Shown one piece after another: positions 54,460 through 64,000 of a stretch of DNA of 64,000 nt. Origin of the DNA: Bathymodiolus brooksi (taxonomy: Eukaryota > Mollusca > Bivalvia > Mytilida > Modiolidae); contig OY804585.1 in assembly GCA_963680875.1 (NCBI GenBank), positions 49,647,085 through 49,711,084 on the forward strand. Reading direction: 5' to 3'. Position 1 is the first letter of the stretch. The number at the start of each line of letters is the position of its first letter. The notes beneath the pieces are model-generated. The model had not been told where the DNA came from and searched no databases. It saw only the letters and a list, made by a program, of their open reading frames with translations. The position numbers were made by a program, and so were the translations under genes.

Positions 54460-54630
54460 GTCGTTTCACACTCGTGTTAAGGTATGAGTTTAGGTCATTG
54501 TTGAGTGTGAAATGCAAAGCAGCAATACAAGTGCTGTTCCTTAATTGAATCTGTCTAAGTGTAATGTTGATAGTCTCTCATGTTCATTTACAACCATATC
54601 CTTTCTTACTAATTGCTTTAAAATGACAAA
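54460..54630. repeat. Dispersed repeat F
   Basis: Shares GTTTCACACTC, GGTATGAGTTT, GCTGTTCCTT and GATAGTCTCTCATGTTCATT TAC..CCATATCCTTTCTTAC with 27685-27860. Confidence 0.65.
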
Positions 54631-54959
54631 TTATCTTCTCCTCGAGAGACTTTATCAATGTCAAATTCGAGATATAGCATCTTGTATATTTAATTTTGTT
54701 TTTAAAGATGTATTCCTGCTTTTATCTTCACATAATATGAAGAGTACTACGCTCTCTACACATATAGGATAAATTACAGTAAGGTAGTTCCTGTGTGGTC
54801 GTTTTTAACCGGTTGCAAGGCAGAAAAAGAACTTATATATAACATATATACATACATGGCTATATAAACTTTGTTCAGCTTACAATGTGAATTGAACCAA
54901 CATCGTTGGTACACTGTAGAACCGATTCGCTTACATTTCACGACTATTATTACATTTCG

Positions 54960-55180
54960 AGCGCCTCGGTGGTATAATAGTTAGCGTACTTGTTTTGAGT
55001 GTGATATATAGTGTGTTCGATCACCGGGCGAATCCGACCAAAGGTTATAAAATTAGTATGTCATGTGTTTTCGCCAAGTACGCATCATTAAGAGGATGAT
55101 ATCAAAGTCTGGTAGGCTCAGAATCAAGATAATATTTCCGAGTGTGAAGACATGTCTACCTGCCAATGGCCTAGCAAGGG
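54960..55180 (+). repeat. SINE-A copy, 3'-truncated
   Basis: GCGCCTCGGTGGTATAATAG TTAGCGTACTTG head (A box), GTGTGTTCGATCACCGG B box, and part of the body. Confidence 0.82.
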
Positions 55181-55199
55181 TAAAATTAAGTGTACATAC

Positions 55200-56185
55200 A
55201 AAGTAAGTGACGAGGTGCCTAATCAGGGCCTCCAAGAGAAATTATGCAAGGCGGAACAAGACTACTTTGGCGCCCCTGGAATAGGCTGAGACTTCTCTCA
55301 AATTGAGGATTTGAGGTCCCAAAAAAAAACCAAGTAGACTTTCATAAATACTATTTTTCCTGTGCAGCAGAATGTCCAGATAACATATACTTTATACAAA
55401 GCAGTGACAAACATAATCAGTTAATGCAGCAAGGTGTTACTTGTTTAAGTTGGCTTAGAGTCAATAAATAGTTGAAACAACACACACAAAATGAAAAAAA
55501 TCAAAATAAAACGTTTATTGTTAAGGGATTCACATGCCCCTTCTTGGCTCTCCGGGCCCGAGACCGATGTACTGACTGAACCCCCTCTCATAGACCCTGG
55601 GCCTAATAATGTTATATGGACGCATACGGCTGCAATCGGGCCAATGGCTGTTCCTGGTGGGGGTCAGAGACTTGACGTTCATGATAATTTGTCCATGAAA
55701 ATTTGTAATAAAAGCAAAGACGCATAATACAATCCCCATCCATCCCTATCCACTTTCGGGGGAAGAAATATTGTTTTCGTATTGTCCGTCTGCAACACAA
55801 TTTTGTATTCGCAACTCCTCGAACAGTTTAAGCTGGAATCCTTCAACACATTGCATGATTCCGCATTTTGTTATCAATGCGATCTTAAGTGAGTTGTTGT
55901 CCTTTCAAGTAACATATGCCATCAATTGTTTTGATGTGCAGCTCCTCCTATATTTTAATTGGGAATAAATTTGCATATATGCTAATATCACCATGCGAAC
56001 ATTCGCAAATTGTCTTGTTTGTTAGAAAGCTGATATGCTGTCCATAAAATCGTCCGAAGAAATTATAACAAGAAATGAATTGCTGAAACTAAATACCTTT
56101 GATGTCTATAAATATAATTTATATGTTTAATACTATCAATTCCTATTTCTCTACCTAAAATAGACTCTAGAGCTGCATATCTAAG
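55200..56185. other. Spacer without recognised genes
   Basis: Short overlapping frames at 55491-55800 run on both strands over somewhat GC-richer sequence; none shows a known motif. Confidence 0.45.
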
Positions 56186-56189
56186 AGTT

Positions 56190-56462
56190 TTAGCCCGGGT
56201 CTGGTTAAACCAAAGACTATAATATTTGTATCTGCTGCTTCCCTGTTAAGCATACAGTATTTAAGAGCACAGACTGGTTGCAATTCGATCGAGATAATGT
56301 GTCCTAGTGGAGCAACTTGTCTGTCCGTAGCCTGTTACAGCGACCTTGCACGATAGAAATCGTTGGTTTAGTACAAAGCGGACATCATCTCATCAAAAGT
56401 AACGTGTCCCCACAACGATACAACTGAAAAATTGCTCACTTGACGTTAGATAACACTCAATC
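56190..56462 (+). repeat. SINE-A copy, 5'-truncated
   Basis: Begins inside the B-box region (GCCCGGGTCTGGTTAAACCA AAGACTATA) and runs to a damaged AACACTCAATC tail. Confidence 0.82.
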
Positions 56463-56572
56463 TTTTATAAATAGATATTGATATGTATTAAGATGAGAAA
56501 TAAATAAAAGTACAGATTAAATAATTTATTTTCATATTAAAATATATATATGTACATGTATAATTAATTTGC

Positions 56573-56578
56573 TTTATT
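56573..56578 (-). terminator. Polyadenylation signal candidate for caveolin
   Basis: AATAAA on the minus strand 17 nt past the stop; a second lies at 56525-56530, 65 nt past the stop, which is a more usual distance. Confidence 0.4.
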
Positions 56579-56594
56579 TAGGAAAGACATTGTA

Positions 56595-56921
56595 TCACTT
56601 CTTAAATGCGTTAAATACTGATCCAATTGCTTCACAACATGGTACAATACAACAGTTCACACAGTTGGCATAGATTCTTTGGCAAATTCCGCAGTTTATT
56701 TCAAAGATCTTCATGATTGGTGAAATAATCCAAATATGCCAGAAAGCTATGTAGGCAAACTCGCATCCCCATTCAGCAGCGATGCAGATTCCATAAAATG
56801 TGGTCATGATGATGTAACAGAATCTCTTCCAGCATTCAAAGCATTTGTGTGACAGTTTCCAAACGCAGTCAAGACTGTGAATTCCATCTGGTTCACCGAA
56901 AACATCGTTGAAATGCAAGGT
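56595..56921 (-). CDS. cav: Caveolin exon 2
   Basis: Residues 22-129, all the conserved domain. Acceptor TATTTTCAG; TGA at 56597-56595. Confidence 0.92.
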   Translation of the reverse strand, partial: TLHFNDVFGEPDGIHSLDCVWKLSHKCFECWKRFCYIIMTTFYGICIAAEWGCEFAYIAFWHIWIISPIMKIFEINCGICQRIYANCVNCCIVPCCEAIGSVFNAFKK

Positions 56922-58980
56922 CTGAAAATATATAAAACAAAATAAGTTAAATTGTCTCGTTGTTAACATTAAAATAGTGCTATAGTAGATTCTGAATATT
57001 ATTTATCATATAAATATAACTTATTAACACACGCTTTTTTTTGTGTTTCACCTTTAATACGACCGCACAAATGTTGCGGTCGTATTATTTTATTTTATTG
57101 TCCGTCTGTAGACGTAATGCTTTCCGTTCAATAATTTTTGTTCTTGCTACATGTAACAGATAATTCTAAATATTTAACACAATAAATCTTTGCGCGAAAT
57201 AAATGTTGGGAATGACTCGGGAGACTTGTGGCCTTATCCGTTCCAAAAAAGAGGCCCCAAGGTGACAAAAATTGTGTATTTTATTTTATTTTTTTATTAG
57301 CACAGCGTTTCTTCTTTTTGTATTGGTTGATCTTTAATTCATTTTAATGCATCCTTTTTTTGCAAAGTGCTTAAATGTGTACGAGTTATTAACAAGTCAA
57401 TAAAGAAAATGGGATGTTTTACTATGGTTAAAAGGGCCTAAAATTCGGACATTACGGATATTTGGAAGGTATTCACAATGGGTTTTTTTATCTAATTTTG
57501 TTTTTCTTTCTTAAATTGATCCTGCTTGGATCGTTTCATGCTGTGTCGAGTGTAGCCCTTTATTATCAAAACGTCCGTTCAGAAAAGGGTTTAATGCCAA
57601 TCACACGCAACATTACACATTGAACTTTATTGTGACACTTTTGGGTTATTTTTTAATTCGGATTTATTATTTACAAATACAGATTAAGGTATTTTTTTTT
57701 AATTTCATTTGGGACAAGATCGGACAAGAAAAAAAAGCTTTCAAATTTATTTTCTAACAGTTTTTGAAAAAAAAGCCATGTGGGAATTTTCCCGTAATTT
57801 AACTGTTGTAAAACCTTTAAAACATCATTACATGTACATTAATCCATATTAAACAAGATTCTTATATAATTATTTTTATCGTCATATTATGATAAGTAAT
57901 CAACTATTAGAACCAAATTATTTCACAGTCTTATAAAAGGAATTCCCAGTTATTACATAACTTAATTTAAACAGTTCCGTAATATTCCTTTTCAATTAAT
58001 TGATGTTAGGTGTAATCGACTAAACGTATTTTTTCTCTCCACAAAAATAATCATAAACCACTCCATCTGTTTATATATATATATAGGGAGTGGATGTAGT
58101 CGAGTGGTCTAGGGCGCTGGACGTAAGGCTAAGCGAATGGTGCTGCAGTGTAACAATGGTGTGGGTTCAAATCCCGTCGAGGGAAGAACAAAAATTTGAC
58201 AGCTCTAAAATCTAATTCTAACACTGTTTGGTTTAATTTTCAGACGTATATATATATATATATATATATATCTTTTAATTATCTATTTTAAAACAATGTA
58301 CATAGGTACAGAGATGACTATTTACACAATATATACAAGAAATAAATACATGTAATAAATACCTCAATAAATATTGAATTGTGAAAAGAAGTGGACCAAC
58401 CTAGAGGACATATCCTCTTGTTTACTACTCTGATAAATTTACATTTTACTTAAATATGTCATGTTAGGCTTTCAATAAAAACCCAAAACTACTAATGTTG
58501 TCAACATCAAATCATTAAATACCATCTTGTTTAAGAAAAAAAGATTTTGTTATAGCGTAGCTAGGGATGAGTACAATTTGATAATTCTGGAATAACCTTC
58601 ATCAGATACGTTAATAGTCAAAGCATTGGAAAGCTATATAATCTAAAACTGTTTAAGAGCAACTAAGTCAACTAGGCTAAAGAGAAGAGCTTAAAACGAT
58701 CATTGACTTTAGTTTGAATAGACTGTATTAGATTGCAACTGTAGATTTCAATGGAAATAGTAATTTAATAAGAAAGGAAATGGATGTAAATGAACATGAG
58801 AGACACATTATCAAATAAAGGGACACCGTTTTTTTATTTAGGTAAACTGATAAATTTACCGAAAATAGTAAAACGCAATATGTCAGAAAATTAATAAAAA
58901 TGTAATAAAAGACTTACCCCTAGATGAGCATTAATTCCATTGGGATCTCTGTCAACCATATCTATATCTCCTCCTGACAT
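56595..58980 (-). CDS. cav: Caveolin, two exons
   Basis: Exon 1 (58918-58980) and exon 2 (56595-56921) join in phase 0 to give 129 residues. FNDVFGEPDGIHSLDCVW (25-42) matches the caveolin signature FEDVIAEP and its following segment; the scaffolding part and a long hydrophobic hairpin (about 55-85, GICIAAEWGCEFAYIAFWHI W) follow, then a C-terminal helix ending FNAFKK. Caveolins oligomerise in the plasma membrane and shape caveolae, with both termini in the cytosol. The C-terminal CVNCCIVPCC cluster could be palmitoylated. It is shorter than vertebrate caveolins (about 150-180), mainly at the N-terminus. An upstream alternative start cannot be excluded. Confidence 0.92.
57056..57088. repeat. 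Perfect 13-bp-stem hairpin in the caveolin intron
   Basis: AATACGACCGCA then a 6-base loop then TTGCGGTCGTATT. Confidence 0.9.
58086..58262 (+). repeat. tRNA-derived SINE (family G) in the caveolin intron
   Basis: GGATGTAGTCGAGTGGTCTA has a good A box and GTGTGGGTTCAAATCCCGTC a good B box, and the spacing fits a type II (Leu/Ser-like) tRNA. A ~70-bp non-tRNA body follows, with TA repeats at both borders (TATATATA at 58073 and 58244). The body and borders argue for a SINE rather than a working tRNA gene. Confidence 0.75.
58570..58725. repeat. Dispersed repeat C, diverged
   Basis: TCTGGAATAACCTTCATCAG ATACG and CAAAGCATTGGAAAGC. Confidence 0.75.
58918..58980 (-). CDS. cav: Caveolin exon 1
   Basis: MSGGDIDMVDRDPNGINAHL G, acidic N-terminus. 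Donor GGG|GTAAGT, phase 0. ATG at 58980. Confidence 0.82.
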
Positions 58981-59066
58981 CTTTATATCTTGTTACTGAA
59001 GAATTCAACTGTTACTAGTAATGCCACAAATATGTGTTTGTGTAGAAACCGAAACGTCTTTTACAA

Positions 59067-59083
59067 TTTATAGTATGTTTATA
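59067..59083 (-). promoter_or_regulatory. TATAAA motifs upstream of caveolin
   Basis: Two TATAAA hexamers on the minus strand at 59067-59072 and 59078-59083, about 90-100 bp before the ATG, a fitting distance for a core promoter with a ~60-nt 5' UTR. Confidence 0.35.
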
Positions 59084-59508
59084 ACAGTGGCAAAGGCTGT
59101 TTTATGGTAATCTAATTTAATTAGACGTGTTCTGACATATTCTGAAATGTTTTAACTTGTCACAACCGATGAATGATTTAATTATAATTCGGTAACAAAA
59201 GAAATTAAGCTGTATGTCCAGTAATTAATAAACAAATCGATTTCAGATTTTTATATAATAGGGAATTTGTGTTTCTATAAGAACAGTTTTTTTTACAAAA
59301 AAATATGATGAACACATTTATCTTAAATTATTATATGTCATAATTTTTAAATATATCTTAGTCTTCCAATTGACATTTGAAATTAAAAAAACAACTTTTA
59401 TGTTAAATATTTCCAAATTTTTTTTAATGTAGAATTTATATTGTAAGTAATTATTATTTACAAATCAAATTTTGCTTGGCAGTGCTTCTTTCATAACATC
59501 TTTATTAG

Positions 59509-59542
59509 GGAACGACCATTTAACTTGAAGGGGGGGGGGTAT

Positions 59543-59579
<37 letters not shown>

Positions 59580-59813
59580 ATTCTGATTTCCAATGTTGCT
59601 GAAAAAAATATTCTGACTTTGGTGGAGGAAAAAAATAATAATCTGATTCAGAGTTTTTGTCATATAACCTAATGTTGAATTGTAGAAAAAAAATTCGAGC
59701 TTTGCGCGACAAAATAAAATAAATATTCTAACTCTCGTGTTGTCCGAAAAAAAATTTCTGAACGAAACAAACCCCCCCCCCCCCCCCCCCTGCAAGTGAA
59801 ATGGTCGGTCTCT
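59509..59813. mobile_element. MITE with ~28-bp inverted ends and G/C runs
   Basis: AGGGAACGACCATTTAACTT GAAGGGG at the left pairs with CCCCTGCAAGTGAAATGGTC GGTCTCT at the right. TTA adjoins both ends, a target duplication usual for PIF/Harbinger-like elements. The interior has repeated AATATTCTGA..T motifs and long A/T and C runs. Confidence 0.8.
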
Positions 59814-59814
59814 T

Positions 59815-60920
59815 ATCGGGGTTTCCTTTAAGAATCGAACGTCATACATGTATGTACGTACAAATATATCTGATCTTGTGTCATGAAAGCTGACGGTTTT
59901 TCTCCGTGTGTATGGTATCTGTCAATACGACACAACATACAAATCAACCAAAAATGAGCCAAGTCGAATAGCATAAGAGGCCAAAAGTCAATTAATAGAA
60001 ATTGGTCCTAATATTTTTTAATTCATGAAAACTTTAGCACACATGTATACTAGATATATATATATATATATTATTTCTTTGCTTCAACTTTAAACAAATG
60101 AATTTATTCTAAATTCATCGACACCCTGGCAAACGAAAATTAGGAACGTTTATCTCTATCATCTGTTTTGATACAAACAGGTTTTAAAATTCTATGGTTG
60201 GCAATATTCAAGATAATTCCTGAAAGATTGTATAGGTTTGATTAGCAACGGGGTTTTCCAAACCTGAGTTGTACAAGGAATGCAGCTTTTAAAGGAAAAG
60301 TACCACTAAATTGTTTCGTGCGAATATAATTCATTAAAACAGAGGTTTCGTTTATTAAGCATTCATTGGAACTGAGACATGTAATTAGATTATACAAGAT
60401 AAATTTTTTGCATTGTTTATTTCTATTTGTGTTGATTCGGTCTAATTGAACTTTGTTTAGCAAATGAATAAAAAATACATTTTCTTGTTTCAACTTTAAG
60501 CAAATTCAAGGAAAAACTTGAGTTGATTTGTTAAACACACTGAAATGGCATTTATTGAAATACACATCAAATAAATCAAGTTCAACACAATTTTATGTCA
60601 TCTAAATATGACTTTTAAACGAGGACATATATATATACATTAATAACTTACAATACAGGTAAGTAATTGGAGTAAAAACTGCACACAGATGAGTAGCGAA
60701 TTATCTATCGTTACAAGTCTGATTGTGCTAAAAGTTTCCGTATCTAAGATGCAAGTATAAATTGGTTCGTGTACTTTTTTACAATAGGGAATGAGCTGGC
60801 AAAAATGACAGACTCGAATGGAAGAGACCTTATATAATACATTTATAATACGATTATAAAAATGGTAAATTAGAAATAAAATAAAAGCATATATCATAAA
60901 TATAAGATATAGTACTATAG
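59815..60920. other. AT-rich spacer
   Basis: No gene or repeat family was recognised; short frames at 60242-60897 have no known motif. A TA repeat lies at 60054-60072. Confidence 0.5.
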
Positions 60921-60924
60921 AAAC

Positions 60925-61085
60925 AGAAGAAGCGACCGGTATTGGATATAACGGGTTTCCTTTTCCTCCCGAGTACTCATGCTTAACAAGAAACCGTTAT
61001 ATCTAAGATGGGTAACTTCTTTCAATAATAATGTATCTAACTTGTACAATAATGATGCTATAATTTATAAAATAAAAAAAAAGTC
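60925..61085. mobile_element. Second copy of the palindromic MITE at 13338
   Basis: GGTATTGGATATAACGGGTT TCC, then AAGAAACCGTTATATCTAAG ATGGGTAACTTCTTTCAATA ATAATGTATCTAACTTGTAC AATAA, the reverse complement of the left flank at 13350-13415. Confidence 0.8.
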
Positions 61086-61599
61086 GTGAGAACAGTTTTG
61101 TTTGTGAACGAGATTACCTATCAAATTCATAAGCTCGTACATAAAAAGAACTACAAAAATATCGGCCTGTATCGGCGGCATGTAACTGATATTAGAGGCC
61201 ACATTTACAATAGCATTGCTAGGGGTACAAATAATGTACAAGGTCTAATTTCGATCTAGTGCCGATCAGTATTTAGCACATATTACACTACAGACATGTT
61301 AATCACGGACCGGTTTAACACAGCTATCTTAAGACTTATCATAAGATATATCTTATTGCATATCATAGGACCATATTATTACTATCCTATGACATGTCCG
61401 AGACAGCATATCCTCGAACTATCTTAGGTTATGGTATTATGAGAAAAAAGAATGTTGAATCTAGGGTGCTCCTAATCTAAGGTATAAGTGCATGTTTTTG
61501 GAGTGGGAATAAAATAATGTACTAATAATTAATTTAGTCCATAAGAATTAAAAAACAAACAAAAAAACAAAAACATGTATAGAAACAAAATACAAAAAC

Positions 61600-61755
61600 A
61601 ATGGTTGATTATGTCAAATAAATGTCAGAGAACACCGAACGGGCAATCAAAAACAGAGGGTACAAAGACGAAAAAAAAAAAATCAAAAGAACAATACAAT
61701 ATGTGCCGGACATCACTATACGTAAACAAACACAAACAACAACGACACAAAAAAA
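61600..61755. repeat. Repeat D copy joined to the 31-bp satellite
   Basis: GTCAGAGAACACCGAACGGG CAATCAAAAACAGAGG, then CAATATGTGCCGGACATCAC and AAACAAACACAAACAAC lead straight into satellite units. Confidence 0.8.
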
Positions 61756-64000
61756 GCAACATAAGCCCTCCCACAAACAACCAGAAGCAACATGAGTCCT
61801 CCCACAAACAACCAGAAGCAACATGAGTCCTCCCACAAACAACCAGAAGCAACATGAGTCCTCCCACAAACAACCAGAAGCAACATGAGTCCTCCCACAA
61901 ACAACCAGAAGCAACATGAGCCCTCCCACAAACAACCAGAAGCAACATGAACCCTCCCACAAACAACCAGAAGCAACATGAACCCTCCCACAAACAACCA
62001 GAAGCAACATGAACCCTCCCACAAACAACCAGAAGCAACATGAGTCCTCCCACAAACAACCAGAAGCAACATGAGTCCTCCCACAAACAACCAGAAGCAA
62101 CATGAGCCCTCCCACAAACAACCAGAAGCAACATGAGTCCTCCCACAAACAACCAGAAGCAACATCAGTCCTCCCACAAACAACCAGAAGCAACATGAGC
62201 CCTCCCACAAACAACCAGAAGCAACATGAGTCCTCCCACAAACAACCAGAAGCAACATGAGTCCTCCCACAAACAACCAGAAGCAACATCAGTCCTCCCA
62301 CAAACAACCAGAAGCAACATCAGTCCTCCCACAAACAACCAGAAGCAACATGAGTCCTCCCACAAACAACCAGAAGCAACATCAGTCCTCCCACAAACAA
62401 CCAGAAGCAACATGAGTCCTCCCACAAACAACCAGAAGCAACATGAGCCCTCCCACAAACAACCAGAAGCAACATGAACCCTCCCACAAACAACCAGAAG
62501 CAACATGAGTCCTCCCACAAACAACCAGAAGCAACACGAGTCCTCCCACAAACAACCAGAAGCAACATGAGTCCTCCCACAAACAACCAGAAGCAACATG
62601 AGTCCTCCCACAAACAACCAGAAGCAACATGAACCCTCCCACAAACAACCAGAAGCAACATGAGTCCTCCCACAAACAACCAGAAGCAACATGAGTCCTC
62701 CCATAAACAACCAGAAGCAACATGAGTCCTCCCACAAACAACCAGAAGCAACATGAGTCCTCCCACAAACAACCAGAAGCAACATGAGTCCTCCCACAAA
62801 CAACCAGAAGCAACATGAGTCCTCCCACAAACAACCAGAAGCAACATGAGCCCTCCCACAAACAACCAGAAGCAACATGAACCCTCCCACAAACAACCAG
62901 AAGCAACATGAGTCCTCCCACAAACAACCAGAAGCAACATGAGTCCTCCCACAAACAACCAGAAGCAACATGAGTCCTCCCACAAACAACCAGAAGCAAC
63001 ATGAGTCCTCCCACAAACAACCAGAAGCAACATGAACCCTCCCACAAACAACCAGAAGCAACATGAGTCCTCCCACAAACAACCAGAAGCAACATGAGTC
63101 CTCCCACAAACAACCAGAAGCAACATGAGTCCTCCCACAAACAACCAGAAGCAACATGAGTCCTCCCACAAACAACCAGAAGCAACATGAACCCTCCCAC
63201 AAACAACCAGAAGCAACATGAACCCTCCCACAAACAACCAGAAGCAACACGATTCCTCCCACAAACAACCAGAAGCAACATGAGCCCTCCCACAAACAAC
63301 CAGTAGCAACATGAACCCTCCCACAAACAACCAGAAGAAACATGAGTCCTCCCACAAACAACCAGAAGCAACATGAACCCTCCCACAAACAACCAGAAGC
63401 AACATGAACACTCCCACAAACAACCAGAAGCAACATGAGTCCTCCCACAAACAACCAGAAGCAACATGAACCCTCCCACAAACAACCAGAAGCAACATGA
63501 ACCCTCCCACAAACAACCAGAAGCAACATGAGTCCTCCCACAAACAACCAGAAGCAACATGAGCCCTCCCACAAACAACCAGAAGCAACATGAGCCCTCC
63601 CACAAACAACCAGAAGCAACATGAACCCTCCCACAAACAACCAGAAGCAACATGAACCCTCCCACAAACAACCAGAAGCAACATGAGTCCTCCCACAAAC
63701 AACCAGAAGCAACATGAGCCCTCCCACAAACAACCAGAAGCAACATGAGCCCTCCCACAAACAACCAGAAGCAACATGAACCCTCCCACAAACAACCAGA
63801 AGCAACATGAGTCCTCCCACAAACAACTAGAAGCAACATGAGTCCTCCCACAAACAACCAGAAGCAACATGAGCCCTCCCACAAACAACCAGAAGCAACA
63901 TGAGCTCTCCCACAAACAACCAGAAGCAACATGAACCCTCCCACAAACAACCAGAAGCAACATGAGCCCTCCCACAAACAACCAGAAGCAACATGAGCCC
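61756..64000. repeat. 31-bp satellite, at least 72 copies, cut by the window end
   Basis: Unit CATGAGTCCTCCCACAAACA ACCAGAAGCAA. Positions 6-8 vary among GTC, CCC and AAC types (GAGTCC, GAGCCC, GAACCC). Because 31 is not a multiple of three and the minus strand has no stop in any frame of the unit, three long minus-strand frames stay open for over 1.5 kb; these are artefacts of the repeat. Confidence 0.97.

Noticed and set aside
58090..58190. tRNA-Leu/Ser gene
   Set aside because: Conserved non-tRNA body and TA-repeat borders fit a SINE better; the acceptor stem does not pair well.
61609..63981. Very long minus-strand open frames (up to 553 codons)
   Set aside because: They are translations of the 31-bp satellite in three frames and have no independent coding signal.

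Overview
The window is eukaryotic and AT-rich. It has long introns with GT/AG junctions, tRNA-derived SINEs, MITEs and minisatellites, and no bacterial gene layout. The recurring dispersed repeats and the metalloproteinase architecture suggest a mollusc, most likely a bivalve close to the mussels. That placement rests on remembered repeat families, not on a search.

Two host genes can be reconstructed, both on the minus strand. The larger spans 49734-19870 and has 19 coding exons whose phases all agree. It encodes a secreted 965-residue zinc metalloproteinase of the ADAM/ADAMTS type: signal peptide, basic-site prodomain, HELAHSLGASHD zinc site, Met-turn, cysteine-rich region, five six-cysteine PLAC-like modules and a basic tail. 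No thrombospondin repeat is visible. The smaller gene (58980-56595, two exons) encodes a 129-residue caveolin. Nothing suggests that the two genes work together.

The remaining sequence is mostly repeats. From 1 to 4500, a Penelope-like reverse transcriptase appears to sit inside a PC4-like gene fragment, between two satellite arrays of the same ~41-bp unit in opposite orientation. From 5.6 to 13.5 kb there are a ~475-bp-arm palindrome, a Tc1/mariner remnant, a transposon with ~285-bp inverted repeats and an 8-bp target duplication, and an element bounded by inverted tandem subrepeats. A non-LTR retrotransposon remnant lies at 15.5-16.9 kb.

The introns of the metalloproteinase gene hold a Crypton-like tyrosine recombinase fragment (intron 17), a 74-bp array that repeats a splice acceptor and exon start (next to exon 10), a 25-bp minisatellite grown from a dispersed repeat (intron 7), and a MULE-like transposon (intron 1). 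From 50 to 56 kb there are LINE fragments and palindromes, and from 61.75 kb to the window end a 31-bp satellite. Most long open frames in the window are satellite artefacts.
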